A stretch of DNA of 64,000 nucleotides from Cellvibrionaceae bacterium AOL6. Its GTDB lineage: Bacteria > Pseudomonadota > Gammaproteobacteria > Pseudomonadales > Cellvibrionaceae. Positions within the stretch are counted from its first letter, which is position 1. The number at the start of each line of letters is the position of its first letter. The stretch spans positions 1-64,000 of the forward strand of contig NOXC01000001.1 of the NCBI GenBank assembly GCA_003265435.1, in the 5' to 3' direction. This document shows, piece by piece, positions 18,019 to 26,468 of this stretch. Below the pieces are notes generated by a model. The model worked only from the letters and a program-made list of their open reading frames with translations. It had not been told where the DNA came from and ran no database searches. A program made the translations under genes and the position numbers.

Positions 18019-18729
18019 ATGACACAAACAGCGATGATCACCGGCGCCAGCCGACGCCTCGGTCTCTATCTGTGCGAACATTTACTCGCGCAGGGCTGGC
18101 GCGTTCACGCCATAACACGAGAGGCCTCCGAGGACCTGCTACGCTTGCAGTCGGAACGTCTCTTTATTCACACTTTGGGAAACTACGATGCGCGCGCCAT
18201 CGACCGCTGTATTGCGGAATTCCGGCAGCACAGCCATCGCCTCGACCTGCTCGTCAACAACGCATCGATCTACGAAAACGACAGTGGTCTGATGTCTCAA
18301 GGTGTCACGTTCTATGAAGCGCTGACCTTTGTTCATATGACCATGCCTGCACTGCTAGTCAGTGCGCTCATCAGCGAACTCTCCGAAGCCCAAGGCAACA
18401 TCGTATCCATTACGGATATCTATGCCGACAACCCCAACCCCGAATACAGCTTGTACTGCTCCACCAAAGCGGGCTTGCAGAACCTGACCCTGGGTTTTGC
18501 GAAAAAGTTTGCCCCCAAAGTACGCGCCAACTGCATCCAGCCCGGCCCCATCAAGTTTCTGCCGAGCCACGATGACGCCCACCAGCAACAGGTGCTATCA
18601 GAAACCTTGCTGGCGAGTGAGGGGGGCTTCGCGCCCGTGCTTCAAACCCTCACATTCATCCTCAACAACACGTATCTGACCGGTACCTGCATCAAGGTCG
18701 ACGGTGGCCGCTCGCTCGTAAGAGGCTAG
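18019..18729 (+). CDS. folM: Short-chain dehydrogenase, probable dihydromonapterin reductase (FolM-like)
   Basis: A 236-residue SDR enzyme. The nucleotide-binding motif is TGASRRLGLYL, with the Arg-Arg pair common in FolM-type pteridine reductases that use NADPH. NNAS and the catalytic Tyr-x-x-x-Lys (YCSTKAG) are present, plus the family C-terminal TGTCIKVDGGRSL. FolM makes tetrahydromonapterin or reduces dihydrofolate. The convergent neighbour is a folK-like gene, which supports a pterin role. The ATG at 18019 is chosen because the protein then starts directly with the beta strand MTQTAMITG; a TTG at 17995 is possible. Its last 132 bases overlap the folK-like gene on the other strand. Confidence 0.8.
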   Translation: MTQTAMITGASRRLGLYLCEHLLAQGWRVHAITREASEDLLRLQSERLFIHTLGNYDARAIDRCIAEFRQHSHRLDLLVNNASIYENDSGLMSQGVTFYEALTFVHMTMPALLVSALISELSEAQGNIVSITDIYADNPNPEYSLYCSTKAGLQNLTLGFAKKFAPKVRANCIQPGPIKFLPSHDDAHQQQVLSETLLASEGGFAPVLQTLTFILNNTYLTGTCIKVDGGRSLVRG

Positions 18730-19131
18730 TCCGAACGCGCTCAAGTCAGGCTGCCTGCCTTGCAGGCGCCAGCACTGCTGCACATAGCCCTCTTCCGCAC
18801 CGGCAAAGAAGCTCAATGTCAGTGCTTTCGTACTCCCCAGAATATCGAGATCGGCTGAGCGACTTTTAATACTGCGCAGCGGGTCACTGCGATCCCGCCC
18901 CATCGCAGCTTCAATCTCATTGAGCCATTGCTTCACCTGCGCGGGAGCGGCCTCACTGCGCACAATCGCCAGCGTATTCACGAAGGCCGTGTCGCTCTCT
19001 ATCCCCTCAGGCTGGGTATAACGAAAGGGGTACAGACCGATAGATCCAAAATGACGACAGAGCCATCGAACCATCTCCACCGCACTGTGTTCAGGGTCGA
19101 TATTGCTGCCAAGGGAAAGGTAGTAATACAT
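18598..19131 (-). CDS. FolK-like hydroxymethyldihydropterin pyrophosphokinase
   Basis: A 177-residue protein of the HPPK family, which transfers pyrophosphate from ATP to 6-hydroxymethyl-dihydropterin in folate synthesis. The N-terminus YYYLSLGSNIDPE matches the family GSN motif, and GRDRSDPLRSIKSRSADLDI matches the ATP/Mg loop including the Asp-Leu-Asp ligands. Beyond that the sequence diverges from classical FolK, so it may be a paralogue with a related pterin substrate such as a monapterin. The C-terminal 43 residues are encoded opposite the end of folM. There is no earlier stop in this frame, so the overlap is real unless a frameshift is hidden. Confidence 0.78.
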   Translation of the reverse strand: MYYYLSLGSNIDPEHSAVEMVRWLCRHFGSIGLYPFRYTQPEGIESDTAFVNTLAIVRSEAAPAQVKQWLNEIEAAMGRDRSDPLRSIKSRSADLDILGSTKALTLSFFAGAEEGYVQQCWRLQGRQPDLSAFGLASYERAATVDLDAGTGQIRVVEDECEGLKHGREAPLTRQQGF

Positions 19132-19296
19132 AGAAAAAACGAGAAAGTGGATCTAAATGCCGAAAGTCGGGCGAATGTCTCAGACTCTGTGTGGCGACTT
19201 TCTCACTTCACCTAAGGTAAAGGTCCGCTTTTCAGAAACTGGTCTATTCTTCTTAATACCTACCGTCGATGATGATGGATTACCACGAGGAAGACA

Positions 19297-19683
19297 ATGG
19301 CTGACAAATCCTGGATGCTCAACCCGAAAGCCATCCGCCATGCAAATGAATGCATACACCGCATCAAAGAACTCGAAGGGCTCCGACTCAAGTTGTCCCA
19401 ACCCGATTTTCTCCCGCAGCTGCACCACTATGTTGATAAGCTCAACGATCGCCAGCTCGGCGACAGCTACGCTCAGCTCCTAGGCATGGCAGGTGTGGGG
19501 GCCGTTGTTCGCAATTTGGACGCAGAACCCGCACAGGCCGTCGTGGCCCAAGCGCAGGCCGTTGGCGACGAAGGCACGCGCGTAAGCGATGAGCTCGTGC
19601 ACGTCGAAGGCAAGAGCTACCCCAAATACCGTAACGGCCGCGAATTCAAAGGGCTCTTCCACGGCGTCCCACGCTACCGCTAA
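19297..19683 (+). CDS. Conserved-looking hypothetical protein
   Basis: A 128-residue protein preceded by ribosome site GAGGAAGACA. I cannot assign a function. The N-terminal half is helical and basic (WMLNPKAIRHANECIHRIKE); the middle is Ala/Val-rich without being a membrane helix; the end (YPKYRNGREFKGLFHGVPRYR) is rich in Arg, Tyr and Gly. No signal peptide. It lies 95 bases before galT on the same strand, but the gap suggests separate transcription. Codon use is like that of its neighbours, so it is probably a real gene. Confidence 0.7.
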   Translation: MADKSWMLNPKAIRHANECIHRIKELEGLRLKLSQPDFLPQLHHYVDKLNDRQLGDSYAQLLGMAGVGAVVRNLDAEPAQAVVAQAQAVGDEGTRVSDELVHVEGKSYPKYRNGREFKGLFHGVPRYR

Positions 19684-19777
19684 AGCTCACTTTTTACGAC
19701 TCTCGTGCCGGGAGCTCGCGCTGAGATCTTGCAATTTCGCGCGAGCCCCCTAGAATGGTCATATTTGTACGACAAAA

Positions 19778-20818
19778 GTGAGCAGCACGGTGAGTACCGA
19801 ATTTATCCAACGACGACGAAACCCTCTGAGCGGCGATGCCGTCCTGGTTTCCCCCCATCGCAACAACCGCCCCTGGCAGGGCGCCGTTGAGAAAGTCAAT
19901 GAAGCGCGCCTCCCGGAGCACGACCCCAATTGCCCGCTCTGCGCTCGCAACACACGCGCAAACGGCGAGCAGAACCCGGACTACGCGTTCACCCACGTCT
20001 TCACGAACGATTTTGCCGCACTCAATATGGAAGAGGTCGAGGCTGAACTGCCGGAATCCGATGACCTTTTCCAGATCGAGAAAGTCAAAGGCACCAGCCG
20101 CGTAATCTGCTTCTCGCCGAAGCACAATTTGACCTTACCCGAACTTTCCCTGGAAGCACTGGAAGCCGTGGTCGAAACCTGGGCAACGCAATACGAAGAG
20201 CTCGCAAAGGACTTCAATTGGGTGCAGATTTTCGAAAACAAAGGGGCCATTATGGGCTGCTCCCAGCCCCATCCCCACGGCCAGATCTGGGCGCATGATT
20301 TCCTGCCCTCCATCGCCGTCCACCAGGACCGCAACCAGAAAGCCTATTACGAGAAGCATGGCTCGCCAATGTTGGTGGACTACGCCGCGCGTGAAAGTGT
20401 GCTCGGTGAACGTACCGTTGCAGAAAACGCCTACTGGATAGCCGTAGTGCCGTACTGGGCTGCGTGGCCCTTCGAAACCCTGTTAATGCCAAAGGATCAC
20501 GTCAAGCATTTTGACGAGCTTGATGCTGCGCAGAAAAAAGCGCTCGCGGAAATTCTCAAAGAATTGACGATTCGCTACGACAACATCTTTGAATGCAGCT
20601 TCCCGTATTCCATGGGCTGGCACGGCGCACCCACCAAGCAGGCGGCACGCGAGCACTGGCAACTGCATGCCCATTTTTTCCCACCCCTGCTTCGCTCAGC
20701 CACCGTGAAAAAACACATGGTCGGCTATGAAATGATGGCCGAAAGCCAGCGTGACCTGACAGCGGAAAAAGCCGCGCAGATCCTGCAGGCTGTGAGCAGC
20801 ACCCACTACAAATCCTGA
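19778..20818 (+). CDS. galT: Galactose-1-phosphate uridylyltransferase
   Basis: A 346-residue GalT that exchanges UDP between UDP-glucose and galactose-1-phosphate in the Leloir pathway. Visible features are [24 protein letters not shown], the zinc ligands in CPLCARN, and the catalytic HPH in [11 protein letters not shown], whose second His is the uridylylated nucleophile. The C-terminal domain has MGWHGAP and [11 protein letters not shown]. The start is uncertain: GTG at 19778 or GTG at 19790; neither has a strong ribosome site. galK follows after 43 bases. Confidence 0.95.
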   Translation: MSSTVSTEFIQRRRNPLSGDAVLVSPHRNNRPWQGAVEKVNEARLPEHDPNCPLCARNTRANGEQNPDYAFTHVFTNDFAALNMEEVEAELPESDDLFQIEKVKGTSRVICFSPKHNLTLPELSLEALEAVVETWATQYEELAKDFNWVQIFENKGAIMGCSQPHPHGQIWAHDFLPSIAVHQDRNQKAYYEKHGSPMLVDYAARESVLGERTVAENAYWIAVVPYWAAWPFETLLMPKDHVKHFDELDAAQKKALAEILKELTIRYDNIFECSFPYSMGWHGAPTKQAAREHWQLHAHFFPPLLRSATVKKHMVGYEMMAESQRDLTAEKAAQILQAVSSTHYKS

Positions 20819-20861
20819 TCCTTGCGGCGCCGACCGCACGAACAAATAAAGATTAAGAACG

Positions 20862-22004
20862 ATGAATAAAGACGCACTCTACGAACACTTCACCCAGGCT
20901 TTTCAACAACAACCGGAAGGTCTGATGCGCGCGCCCGGACGCGTTAACCTGATTGGCGAACACACCGACTACAATGACGGTTTTGTGCTGCCCTGCGCGA
21001 TCGGTTTTTACAACAACATCGTGTTTCGCGCACGCGAGGACAACCAAGTCCGCGTGGTGTCGATCAATTACGATCAGGAAGACGGCTTTGCCATCGATGC
21101 ACCCATTGAGCGCAGCGATAAGCAATGGGCGAATTATGTCCGCTCCGTTGCATTCGCATTCAAAAAAGAAGGCCTGCCCCTGAAAGGCGTTGATATGCTG
21201 ATGTACGGGGACGTACCTCAAGGTGGCGGCCTCTCCTCCTCGGCAGCATTGGAAGTCTGTGTCGGCGGCGTTTTTAACGAACTCGGTCAACTCGGCCTCA
21301 GCCCAACACGCATCGCACAGCTGGGTCAGCTCGCGGAAAATGAGTTTATGGGCTGCCAGTGCGGTATCATGGATCAACTTGTGTCAGCCAATGGTGAAAA
21401 AAATCGCGCACTGCTGATCGATTGTGAAAGCCTGAATTTCAGCGCGATTCCGGTGCCCGATGCGCTGCGCGTCGTCATTTTCGATTCGAATTTTAAACGC
21501 GAGCTGGTGGGCAGTGAGTACAACACGCGTCGCCAAGAGTGCGAGGAAGCCGCACGCGTAATGAACGTGAAAAGCCTGCGTTATGCCAGCCTCGAACAAC
21601 TCGAAGCACACCGCGAGGCGATGTCTGACCTGGCTTACCTGCGCGCGCGACACATCATCACGGACTCCAAACGTGCCGAACTCGCCGCGCAGTATTTGAG
21701 CGAAGAAAATTACGCACAGTTTTTCGAACTGCTCACCGCGTCTCATGCCTCCGAGCGCGACGATTTTGACATCGTCGTCCCGGCGACCAATACCCTCGTC
21801 GAAATCTGCGAAGAAGCCACGGGCGAATCAGGTGCGGCCCGGCAAACGGGTGGCGGCTTCGGCGGCTGTATCGTGTGCGTATGCACGCCGGACAAACTCG
21901 ACGCGGTGCTCGACGCGGTCGCCGCACACTATACTGAGCGCACCGGGCTCACCGCGACCCCCTACGTGTGCCAAGCGGAACAAGGCTTACATTTGCTGCG
22001 TTAA
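20862..22004 (+). CDS. galK: Galactokinase
   Basis: A 380-residue GHMP-family kinase that phosphorylates galactose at C1. The galactokinase signature RAPGRVNLIGEHTDYNDG is near the N-terminus, the ATP-binding loop is GGGLSSSAALE, and the third GHMP motif is GGGFGGCIV. Length matches the family (about 380). It is in one operon with galT and ends 23 bases before a strong bidirectional terminator. Confidence 0.96.
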   Translation: MNKDALYEHFTQAFQQQPEGLMRAPGRVNLIGEHTDYNDGFVLPCAIGFYNNIVFRAREDNQVRVVSINYDQEDGFAIDAPIERSDKQWANYVRSVAFAFKKEGLPLKGVDMLMYGDVPQGGGLSSSAALEVCVGGVFNELGQLGLSPTRIAQLGQLAENEFMGCQCGIMDQLVSANGEKNRALLIDCESLNFSAIPVPDALRVVIFDSNFKRELVGSEYNTRRQECEEAARVMNVKSLRYASLEQLEAHREAMSDLAYLRARHIITDSKRAELAAQYLSEENYAQFFELLTASHASERDDFDIVVPATNTLVEICEEATGESGAARQTGGGFGGCIVCVCTPDKLDAVLDAVAAHYTERTGLTATPYVCQAEQGLHLLR

Positions 22005-22020
22005 ATACCACAGCCATATA

Positions 22021-22055
22021 AAAAAAAGGGCATGCGCGAGCATGCCCTTTTTTTT
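22021..22055. terminator. Bidirectional terminator between galK and the symporter gene
   Basis: Perfect 8-bp stem GGGCATGC / GCATGCCC with a GCGA loop, seven A residues on the left and eight T residues on the right. It can stop transcription from galTK and from the convergent symporter gene. Confidence 0.95.
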
Positions 22056-22123
22056 ACCTGCGAGTAACGGAACACCTCGCAGTGAATGTCGCCGACGCAG
22101 TGTTGTGCGCCGGCTCGGCTTTT

Positions 22124-23800
22124 CTATCCCAGCCAGAAGCTGAAGTAGAGATAAATGCCCACCACCAGGCCAGCAACCACCACCGTGAGGATGATGTCCC
22201 ACTTGTCCCAGCTTGCTCGGATGTCCTGTTTGTCTTCGGCAGACAGGGTCGCGTAGGTGATCCCTTCGACTTGTGCATCCGGCGTACGCGGAGTCAGAAG
22301 CGAGATGATAATCACCGTACTGAGGCTGATCGCCAGAAGCACACCAGAGGTATAAAGGAAATTAAACTCAGCGATGCTATGGAACAGGCCAGGACTGAGC
22401 CCCGAACTGTCGTTAATCGCTTCGAGCGTTAACTTCGCCATCCCTAACAGGAAGCCACTCAACATGCCCCAGAAGGCCCCGGCTGAGGTACAACGACGCC
22501 AGAACAGACCCAGCAGGAAAACCGCAGTAATGGGTGGTGCGAGATAGCCCTGAACCGCTTGCAGGTAGGTGTAAATGCCGCCACCCGCCATTTTATGCAT
22601 GATCGGAATCCAGATAAGACCCGCGATAACCACACAGCCTGTCGCAATGCGCCCAACCATGACCAGGTGCTTCTGGCTCATACCCGGCTTGATCTTCTCG
22701 TAAATATCGACGGTGAACAGCGTCGCACACGAGTTAAACAACGAAGCCAACGAGCTCATCAATGCGGACAGCAAACCGGCGACAACAAGCCCCCGCAAGC
22801 CTTCCGGCAGCAAACTGGTGACCATCGTTGCGAAGACCTGGTCACCATCAATCGCCCCATCCGAGCCGAGCGGAATCAACATCAAACCTTTCTCGTGCAG
22901 CGCCCAGCCGATCATGCCTGGCACCAGGAAGATCATGACAGGCCAGACCTTCAACAGGCCTCCAAACAATGCACCACGACGCGCTTCTTTCAGGTTTTTT
23001 GCGGCCAGGGTTCGCTGAATGATGTACTGGTCCGTACACCAGTACCAGATACCAATGACCGGTGACGCAATCAGAATACCCAACCACGGGAAGTCCGGGT
23101 CAGACAATGGCCGCCACAGCGCAAAACTCGCTGCGTTTTCAGAGGCCATCATTTTAAGCTCGCCCCAGCCACCTAGCTGACCGAGACCAAACCACGTGAT
23201 AAAGAAGCTTCCGAGCAGCAATACCACCGCCTGCACCACTTCGGTGTAGAGCACGGCACGCAGGCCACCGAAGATGGTATAGAGCCCTGTCAGAATCACC
23301 GTGGTAAAGGCACCCACCCAGAACGCGTTGTCGGGTGTACCAAAGGTGTCTGGCAGCAGGGTTTTAAAGACGAGTGCACCGGCATAGACGGTGACGGAAA
23401 CCTTTGTCAGCACATAGGCCGCGAGGCTCACAAGCGACAGTACCCAGCGTGTCCGGCTGTCGAAACGTCGTTCAAGGAATTCCGGCATCGTAAACACGCC
23501 GGATTTGTAATAGAACGGTACGAATACCCAGGCAAGCAGAATCATAACCCAGGCGTGTAACTCCCAGTGCGCCATGGCCATACCATTGGCGGCACCCGAG
23601 CCCGCCAGACCGACGATGTGCTCAGAACCGATATTGGAAGCGAACAGCGACGCCCCGACGACGTACCAGGCGGCGTGACGACCGGCGAGGAAGTAGTCCT
23701 CAGTGGTGCTTGTCTGCCTGGAAGACCAGTACACGATTGCAACCAGGCCGGCGAAGTACACTGCAACGACGGACCAATCGATAATAGACATGCCTCCCAT
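22124..23800 (-). CDS. Sodium/sugar symporter, SSS family (vSGLT-like)
   Basis: A 558-residue inner-membrane symporter with about 14 hydrophobic helices. The region VVGASLFASNIGSEH is the unwound first core helix of SGLT-type transporters, and GIWYWCTDQYIIQRTL matches the sugar-binding helix of the Vibrio sodium/galactose transporter. Ribosome site AGGGAGG precedes the start. Placement among galT, galK and galM strongly suggests galactose or a closely related sugar as substrate. The terminator at 22021 serves it and galK. It is divergent from galM. Confidence 0.92.
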   Translation of the reverse strand: MGGMSIIDWSVVAVYFAGLVAIVYWSSRQTSTTEDYFLAGRHAAWYVVGASLFASNIGSEHIVGLAGSGAANGMAMAHWELHAWVMILLAWVFVPFYYKSGVFTMPEFLERRFDSRTRWVLSLVSLAAYVLTKVSVTVYAGALVFKTLLPDTFGTPDNAFWVGAFTTVILTGLYTIFGGLRAVLYTEVVQAVVLLLGSFFITWFGLGQLGGWGELKMMASENAASFALWRPLSDPDFPWLGILIASPVIGIWYWCTDQYIIQRTLAAKNLKEARRGALFGGLLKVWPVMIFLVPGMIGWALHEKGLMLIPLGSDGAIDGDQVFATMVTSLLPEGLRGLVVAGLLSALMSSLASLFNSCATLFTVDIYEKIKPGMSQKHLVMVGRIATGCVVIAGLIWIPIMHKMAGGGIYTYLQAVQGYLAPPITAVFLLGLFWRRCTSAGAFWGMLSGFLLGMAKLTLEAINDSSGLSPGLFHSIAEFNFLYTSGVLLAISLSTVIIISLLTPRTPDAQVEGITYATLSAEDKQDIRASWDKWDIILTVVVAGLVVGIYLYFSFWLG

Positions 23801-24186
23801 GGAAGCCTCCCTAATAGTTTGTATGACTTTATTGTTATGCTCGCGAATTATTCACGAGGCCACGTAAAAAGACAAACCACTTTACTTTTTACGCCAATTT
23901 TTACTGATGAAAAACCAAGAGTATTAGTTGGTACTCACTATCCTTGAGGTAATCGGTATCAAAACGAAAGTTTCGAGCGAGAGCGGTTTTGAGATCGGAT
24001 TTAGATCTATGTTTCGCGCGTGTATTCGCTTATTCTTTTCACCTGCACTGTCCCTCCAACGCCCATTTTGGCTCTGATGGCAAAGCCGCTGACGTCGGGG
24101 GAAGCAAAATATACAATAAATAATATTTTATAACCATAGCGCATCGCACAGATGCACCATGCCCACCTTTATCATTTGGAGATGAT
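23801..24186. other. Divergent promoter region between the symporter and galM
   Basis: These 386 bases must contain the promoters of both genes. AT-rich blocks lie at about 23860-23935 and 24105-24140. I see no convincing palindromic operator, so the regulator of the galactose genes cannot be predicted from here. Confidence 0.5.
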
Positions 24187-25251
24187 ATGAGTTCCACCAC
24201 CCCCATTGACCGCCGCCCCTTCGGTAAGGTGAGCAGCGGAGAAGACGCGACGCTGTACACACTAAGGAATGCGCGCGGTACCGAAGTAGATATCTCTGAT
24301 TTTGGCGCCACCGTCGTCAGCTTTCGCGTCTGCCAGAATGACGGCTCTGAAACCGACATCGTTATGGGGCATGACACCGCGTCGGGCTACGAACAGGCCG
24401 ACAGCTATATGGGCGCCACCATTGGCCGCTTTGCTAACCGGCTTGGCGAAGCCAAGTTTGAGCTCGATGGCAAACACTACCCTCTCGCCGCCAACAATGG
24501 CCCCAATCATCTGCACGGTGGTCTCGAGGGCTTCGATAAGCGTATTTGGCAGGTAGAGGCCGTGGAAGGCGATGAACCGGAACTCCATATGGCGCTGATC
24601 AGCGAAGATGGCGATCAGGGCTACCCGGGCCGTGTCGACCTGAAACTGGTCTATCGTCTGGATCGTCAGGATGGGCTGCACATCAACATTGTCGCCACCA
24701 CCACACAAGCCACGCCGTTGAACATCACCAACCACAGCTATTTCAACTTACTCGGCGCTGGCAGCGTGCTCGATCATCGACTGACGATTTTCGCCGACCA
24801 TTACACCCCGATGAATGCACACCAGATCCCGACCGGAGAGATCGCGCCTGTAGCCGATACCCCCCTCGACTTCAGAGAGCCGCGTGCGTTAGCCGACGAC
24901 ATCGACGCCAATCACAGCCAGATCGCCATTGCCGGGGGCTATGACCACAACTATGTGTTGCGTGAATCCGACGCCGAGTCCGTCCCACTGATCGCGAAAC
25001 TGGAGTCACCGAGCGGCACAGCACGCCTGGACGTCTACAGCGATGCGCCGGGTGTACAGCTCTACAGCGGAAATTTTTTGGACGGCAGCACTGAAGGTAA
25101 GGGCGTCTGTCATGAACGTCGTTCGGCACTGTGTCTGGAGCCTCAGGGCTTTCCTGATGCGCCCAACAAGCCGGAATTCCCCAGCGCTATCGTGCGCCCG
25201 GAACAAAAATACCGGCACCACATCTGCTATCGATTTGTCGACTTGAGCTGA
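24187..25251 (+). CDS. galM: Aldose 1-epimerase (galactose mutarotase)
   Basis: A 354-residue beta-sandwich mutarotase interconverting alpha and beta anomers of galactose. Typical strings are ISDFGATVVSF, GRFANRLGEAKF, NNGPNHLHGG and NITNHSYFNL, which hold the catalytic histidine and substrate contacts; the catalytic glutamate would be in LCLEPQGFPDAPN near the C-terminus. Ribosome site GGAGATGAT. No signal peptide, so it works in the cytoplasm with galK. Confidence 0.95.
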   Translation: MSSTTPIDRRPFGKVSSGEDATLYTLRNARGTEVDISDFGATVVSFRVCQNDGSETDIVMGHDTASGYEQADSYMGATIGRFANRLGEAKFELDGKHYPLAANNGPNHLHGGLEGFDKRIWQVEAVEGDEPELHMALISEDGDQGYPGRVDLKLVYRLDRQDGLHINIVATTTQATPLNITNHSYFNLLGAGSVLDHRLTIFADHYTPMNAHQIPTGEIAPVADTPLDFREPRALADDIDANHSQIAIAGGYDHNYVLRESDAESVPLIAKLESPSGTARLDVYSDAPGVQLYSGNFLDGSTEGKGVCHERRSALCLEPQGFPDAPNKPEFPSAIVRPEQKYRHHICYRFVDLS

Positions 25252-25266
25252 GACGGAAGGAAGTAC

Positions 25267-25578
25267 TTACTGAGGGTCGGCCAAAGCCGCAGGCGCAGGG
25301 ATGCGCCAGAATACGCGACCAATTAGCGCACTCGTGGGCACGAGCCCAAAACTGGCAGAGGGTGTGCTCTTGGGATTGTCACCGTGCAAGCGAAGCCCAT
25401 CGGCTTCAACCGCTGCGACACGTTTGATCAAGCCGCCATAGTCAGGGTGATGCACGGCAACGACCTGCCCTTGGCGGATGCGCTGGCCCCAGAATCGCAA
25501 AGCCAGCGCATAATCGCCGTGAAGATAGGTGGGCTTCATGCTGTCGCCCACCACCTTCAACACTTTTACACGAATCAC
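25267..25578 (-). CDS. sodX: Nickel superoxide dismutase maturation protease
   Basis: A 103-residue S24/S26-type peptidase. The nucleophile Ser13 lies in VVGDSMKPTYLHGD and the general base Lys52 in GLIKRVAAV, the Ser-Lys pair of signal-peptidase-like enzymes; GDNPKSTPSASFG matches the conserved C-terminal loop. It starts with GTG overlapping the sodN stop (GTGA), so it is coupled to sodN. The known role of SodX is to cut the SodN propeptide just before the His that becomes the nickel-binding N-terminus. No transmembrane segment is present. Confidence 0.92.
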   Translation of the reverse strand: MIRVKVLKVVGDSMKPTYLHGDYALALRFWGQRIRQGQVVAVHHPDYGGLIKRVAAVEADGLRLHGDNPKSTPSASFGLVPTSALIGRVFWRIPAPAALADPQ

Positions 25579-26075
25579 TGGAGCTTGGGGTAAACCACAG
25601 TTTCTTCAGGCAGGTAGGGGCAAGTGGCTTCAAAGGTGTCGACGTTTTTGGTCGCCCAGAATGCCGCCGCAAATTCGTTGATCAGGCTCAACAACTTCAG
25701 GCCTTTCTCACGCTCAATACCTTGCTTACACGCAGAACCGGTGAGCATGATGTTGTGAACCAGCGTGCTGATGTCAGGGAACTGATCAAACTGAGGCTGC
25801 TTGATGTAGTCACCCCAAATCACGCGCACTTCGTGCTTGGCTTTTTCTGCGTGAGACTCTTTTTCACTTACAAGACGGCTCAGTGTCGCCTGGTCCGCTA
25901 TGCTCAACGTGCCTTTGGCTTCGAGATCGGCGATCAGATCCATAAAACGGATCACGCTCAATGCTGCGATTTGCGCAGTGCTGGGGTCGTAGATTTTGCA
26001 AGGGATATCGCAGTGAGCCTGCACGGCTTCAACGGCCAGCTTCTTTTCGAATCGACGAATCAAGGAATGCAACAT
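25575..26075 (-). CDS. sodN: Nickel-containing superoxide dismutase
   Basis: A 166-residue NiSOD precursor. The nickel hook is HCDIPCKIYDP: His21 (new N-terminus after cleavage), Cys22 and Cys26, preceded by a 20-residue propeptide. Canonical hooks have Gly after the second Cys; here it is Lys, which is a minor change outside the ligands. The rest is the expected four-helix bundle, ending CPYLPEETVVYPKLQ. It converts superoxide to oxygen and hydrogen peroxide. The gene sits between a His-rich small protein gene, three bases upstream, and sodX. Confidence 0.95.
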   Translation of the reverse strand: MLHSLIRRFEKKLAVEAVQAHCDIPCKIYDPSTAQIAALSVIRFMDLIADLEAKGTLSIADQATLSRLVSEKESHAEKAKHEVRVIWGDYIKQPQFDQFPDISTLVHNIMLTGSACKQGIEREKGLKLLSLINEFAAAFWATKNVDTFEATCPYLPEETVVYPKLQ

Positions 26076-26078
26076 AAC

Positions 26079-26294
26079 TTACTTCTCCTCTTGTTGACGC
26101 TGTGCAGTTGTACGCTGATGCTGACGCCAAGCGTAAACACCAACGGCGACGGTAGCACTGAGTGCAACAGCCAAAATGGCGTGCACGGCAGGGCTAGACC
26201 AATGTGCGTGATTGTGACCCGAGTGTGCCAGCACCGGCGCACTCATCGCGAGCAGTGCAGGAGCAGAAAGACACAAGTTTTTTTTCAGACTCAT
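26079..26294 (-). CDS. Small His-rich membrane protein in the NiSOD operon
   Basis: A 71-residue protein with a signal-like first hydrophobic segment (about 5-23), a His-rich stretch HSGHNHAHW (about 24-32), a second hydrophobic helix (about 36-54) and a basic Gln/Arg-rich tail. If the first segment is cleaved, the His-rich end would face the periplasm with one membrane anchor. It is three bases upstream of sodN, so co-transcription is almost certain. Nickel handling is a natural guess from the histidines and the operon, but no known family was recognised. Confidence 0.8.
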   Translation of the reverse strand: MSLKKNLCLSAPALLAMSAPVLAHSGHNHAHWSSPAVHAILAVALSATVAVGVYAWRQHQRTTAQRQQEEK

Positions 26295-26334
26295 AATGGA
26301 CCATCCTTATGTGAGGGTGAAATAACGAGAAGGC

Positions 26335-26357
26335 ACCTGATCACTGCTTGATCAGGT
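26335..26357. repeat. Inverted repeat in the NiSOD operon leader
   Basis: Perfect 9-bp arms ACCTGATCA / TGATCAGGT around a 5-base loop, 41 bases upstream of the His-rich protein start. It could form a leader hairpin or be an operator. There is no T-run, so it is unlikely to end the upstream porin transcript on its own. Confidence 0.5.
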
Positions 26358-26409
26358 AAATGCTTCGGAGTTCGACACACGCGCTTGTATGCTAAGCATC
26401 TTACCAATC

Positions 26410-26426
26410 ATGATAGCGACTATCAT
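26410..26426. promoter_or_regulatory. Fur-family-like operator upstream of the NiSOD operon
   Basis: ATGATAGCGACTATCAT is a perfect 7-bp inverted repeat with a 3-base centre, resembling half-sites of Fur-type boxes (GATAATGATAATCATTATC). It is about 116-132 bases upstream of the first gene. Fur-family proteins (Fur, or the nickel sensor Nur in Streptomyces) control SOD genes in other bacteria; which one would act here is not shown. Confidence 0.55.
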
Positions 26427-26468
26427 TTTCACCATCAACTTCGACGCGCAGGCTAAGCGCTGGCGCAT

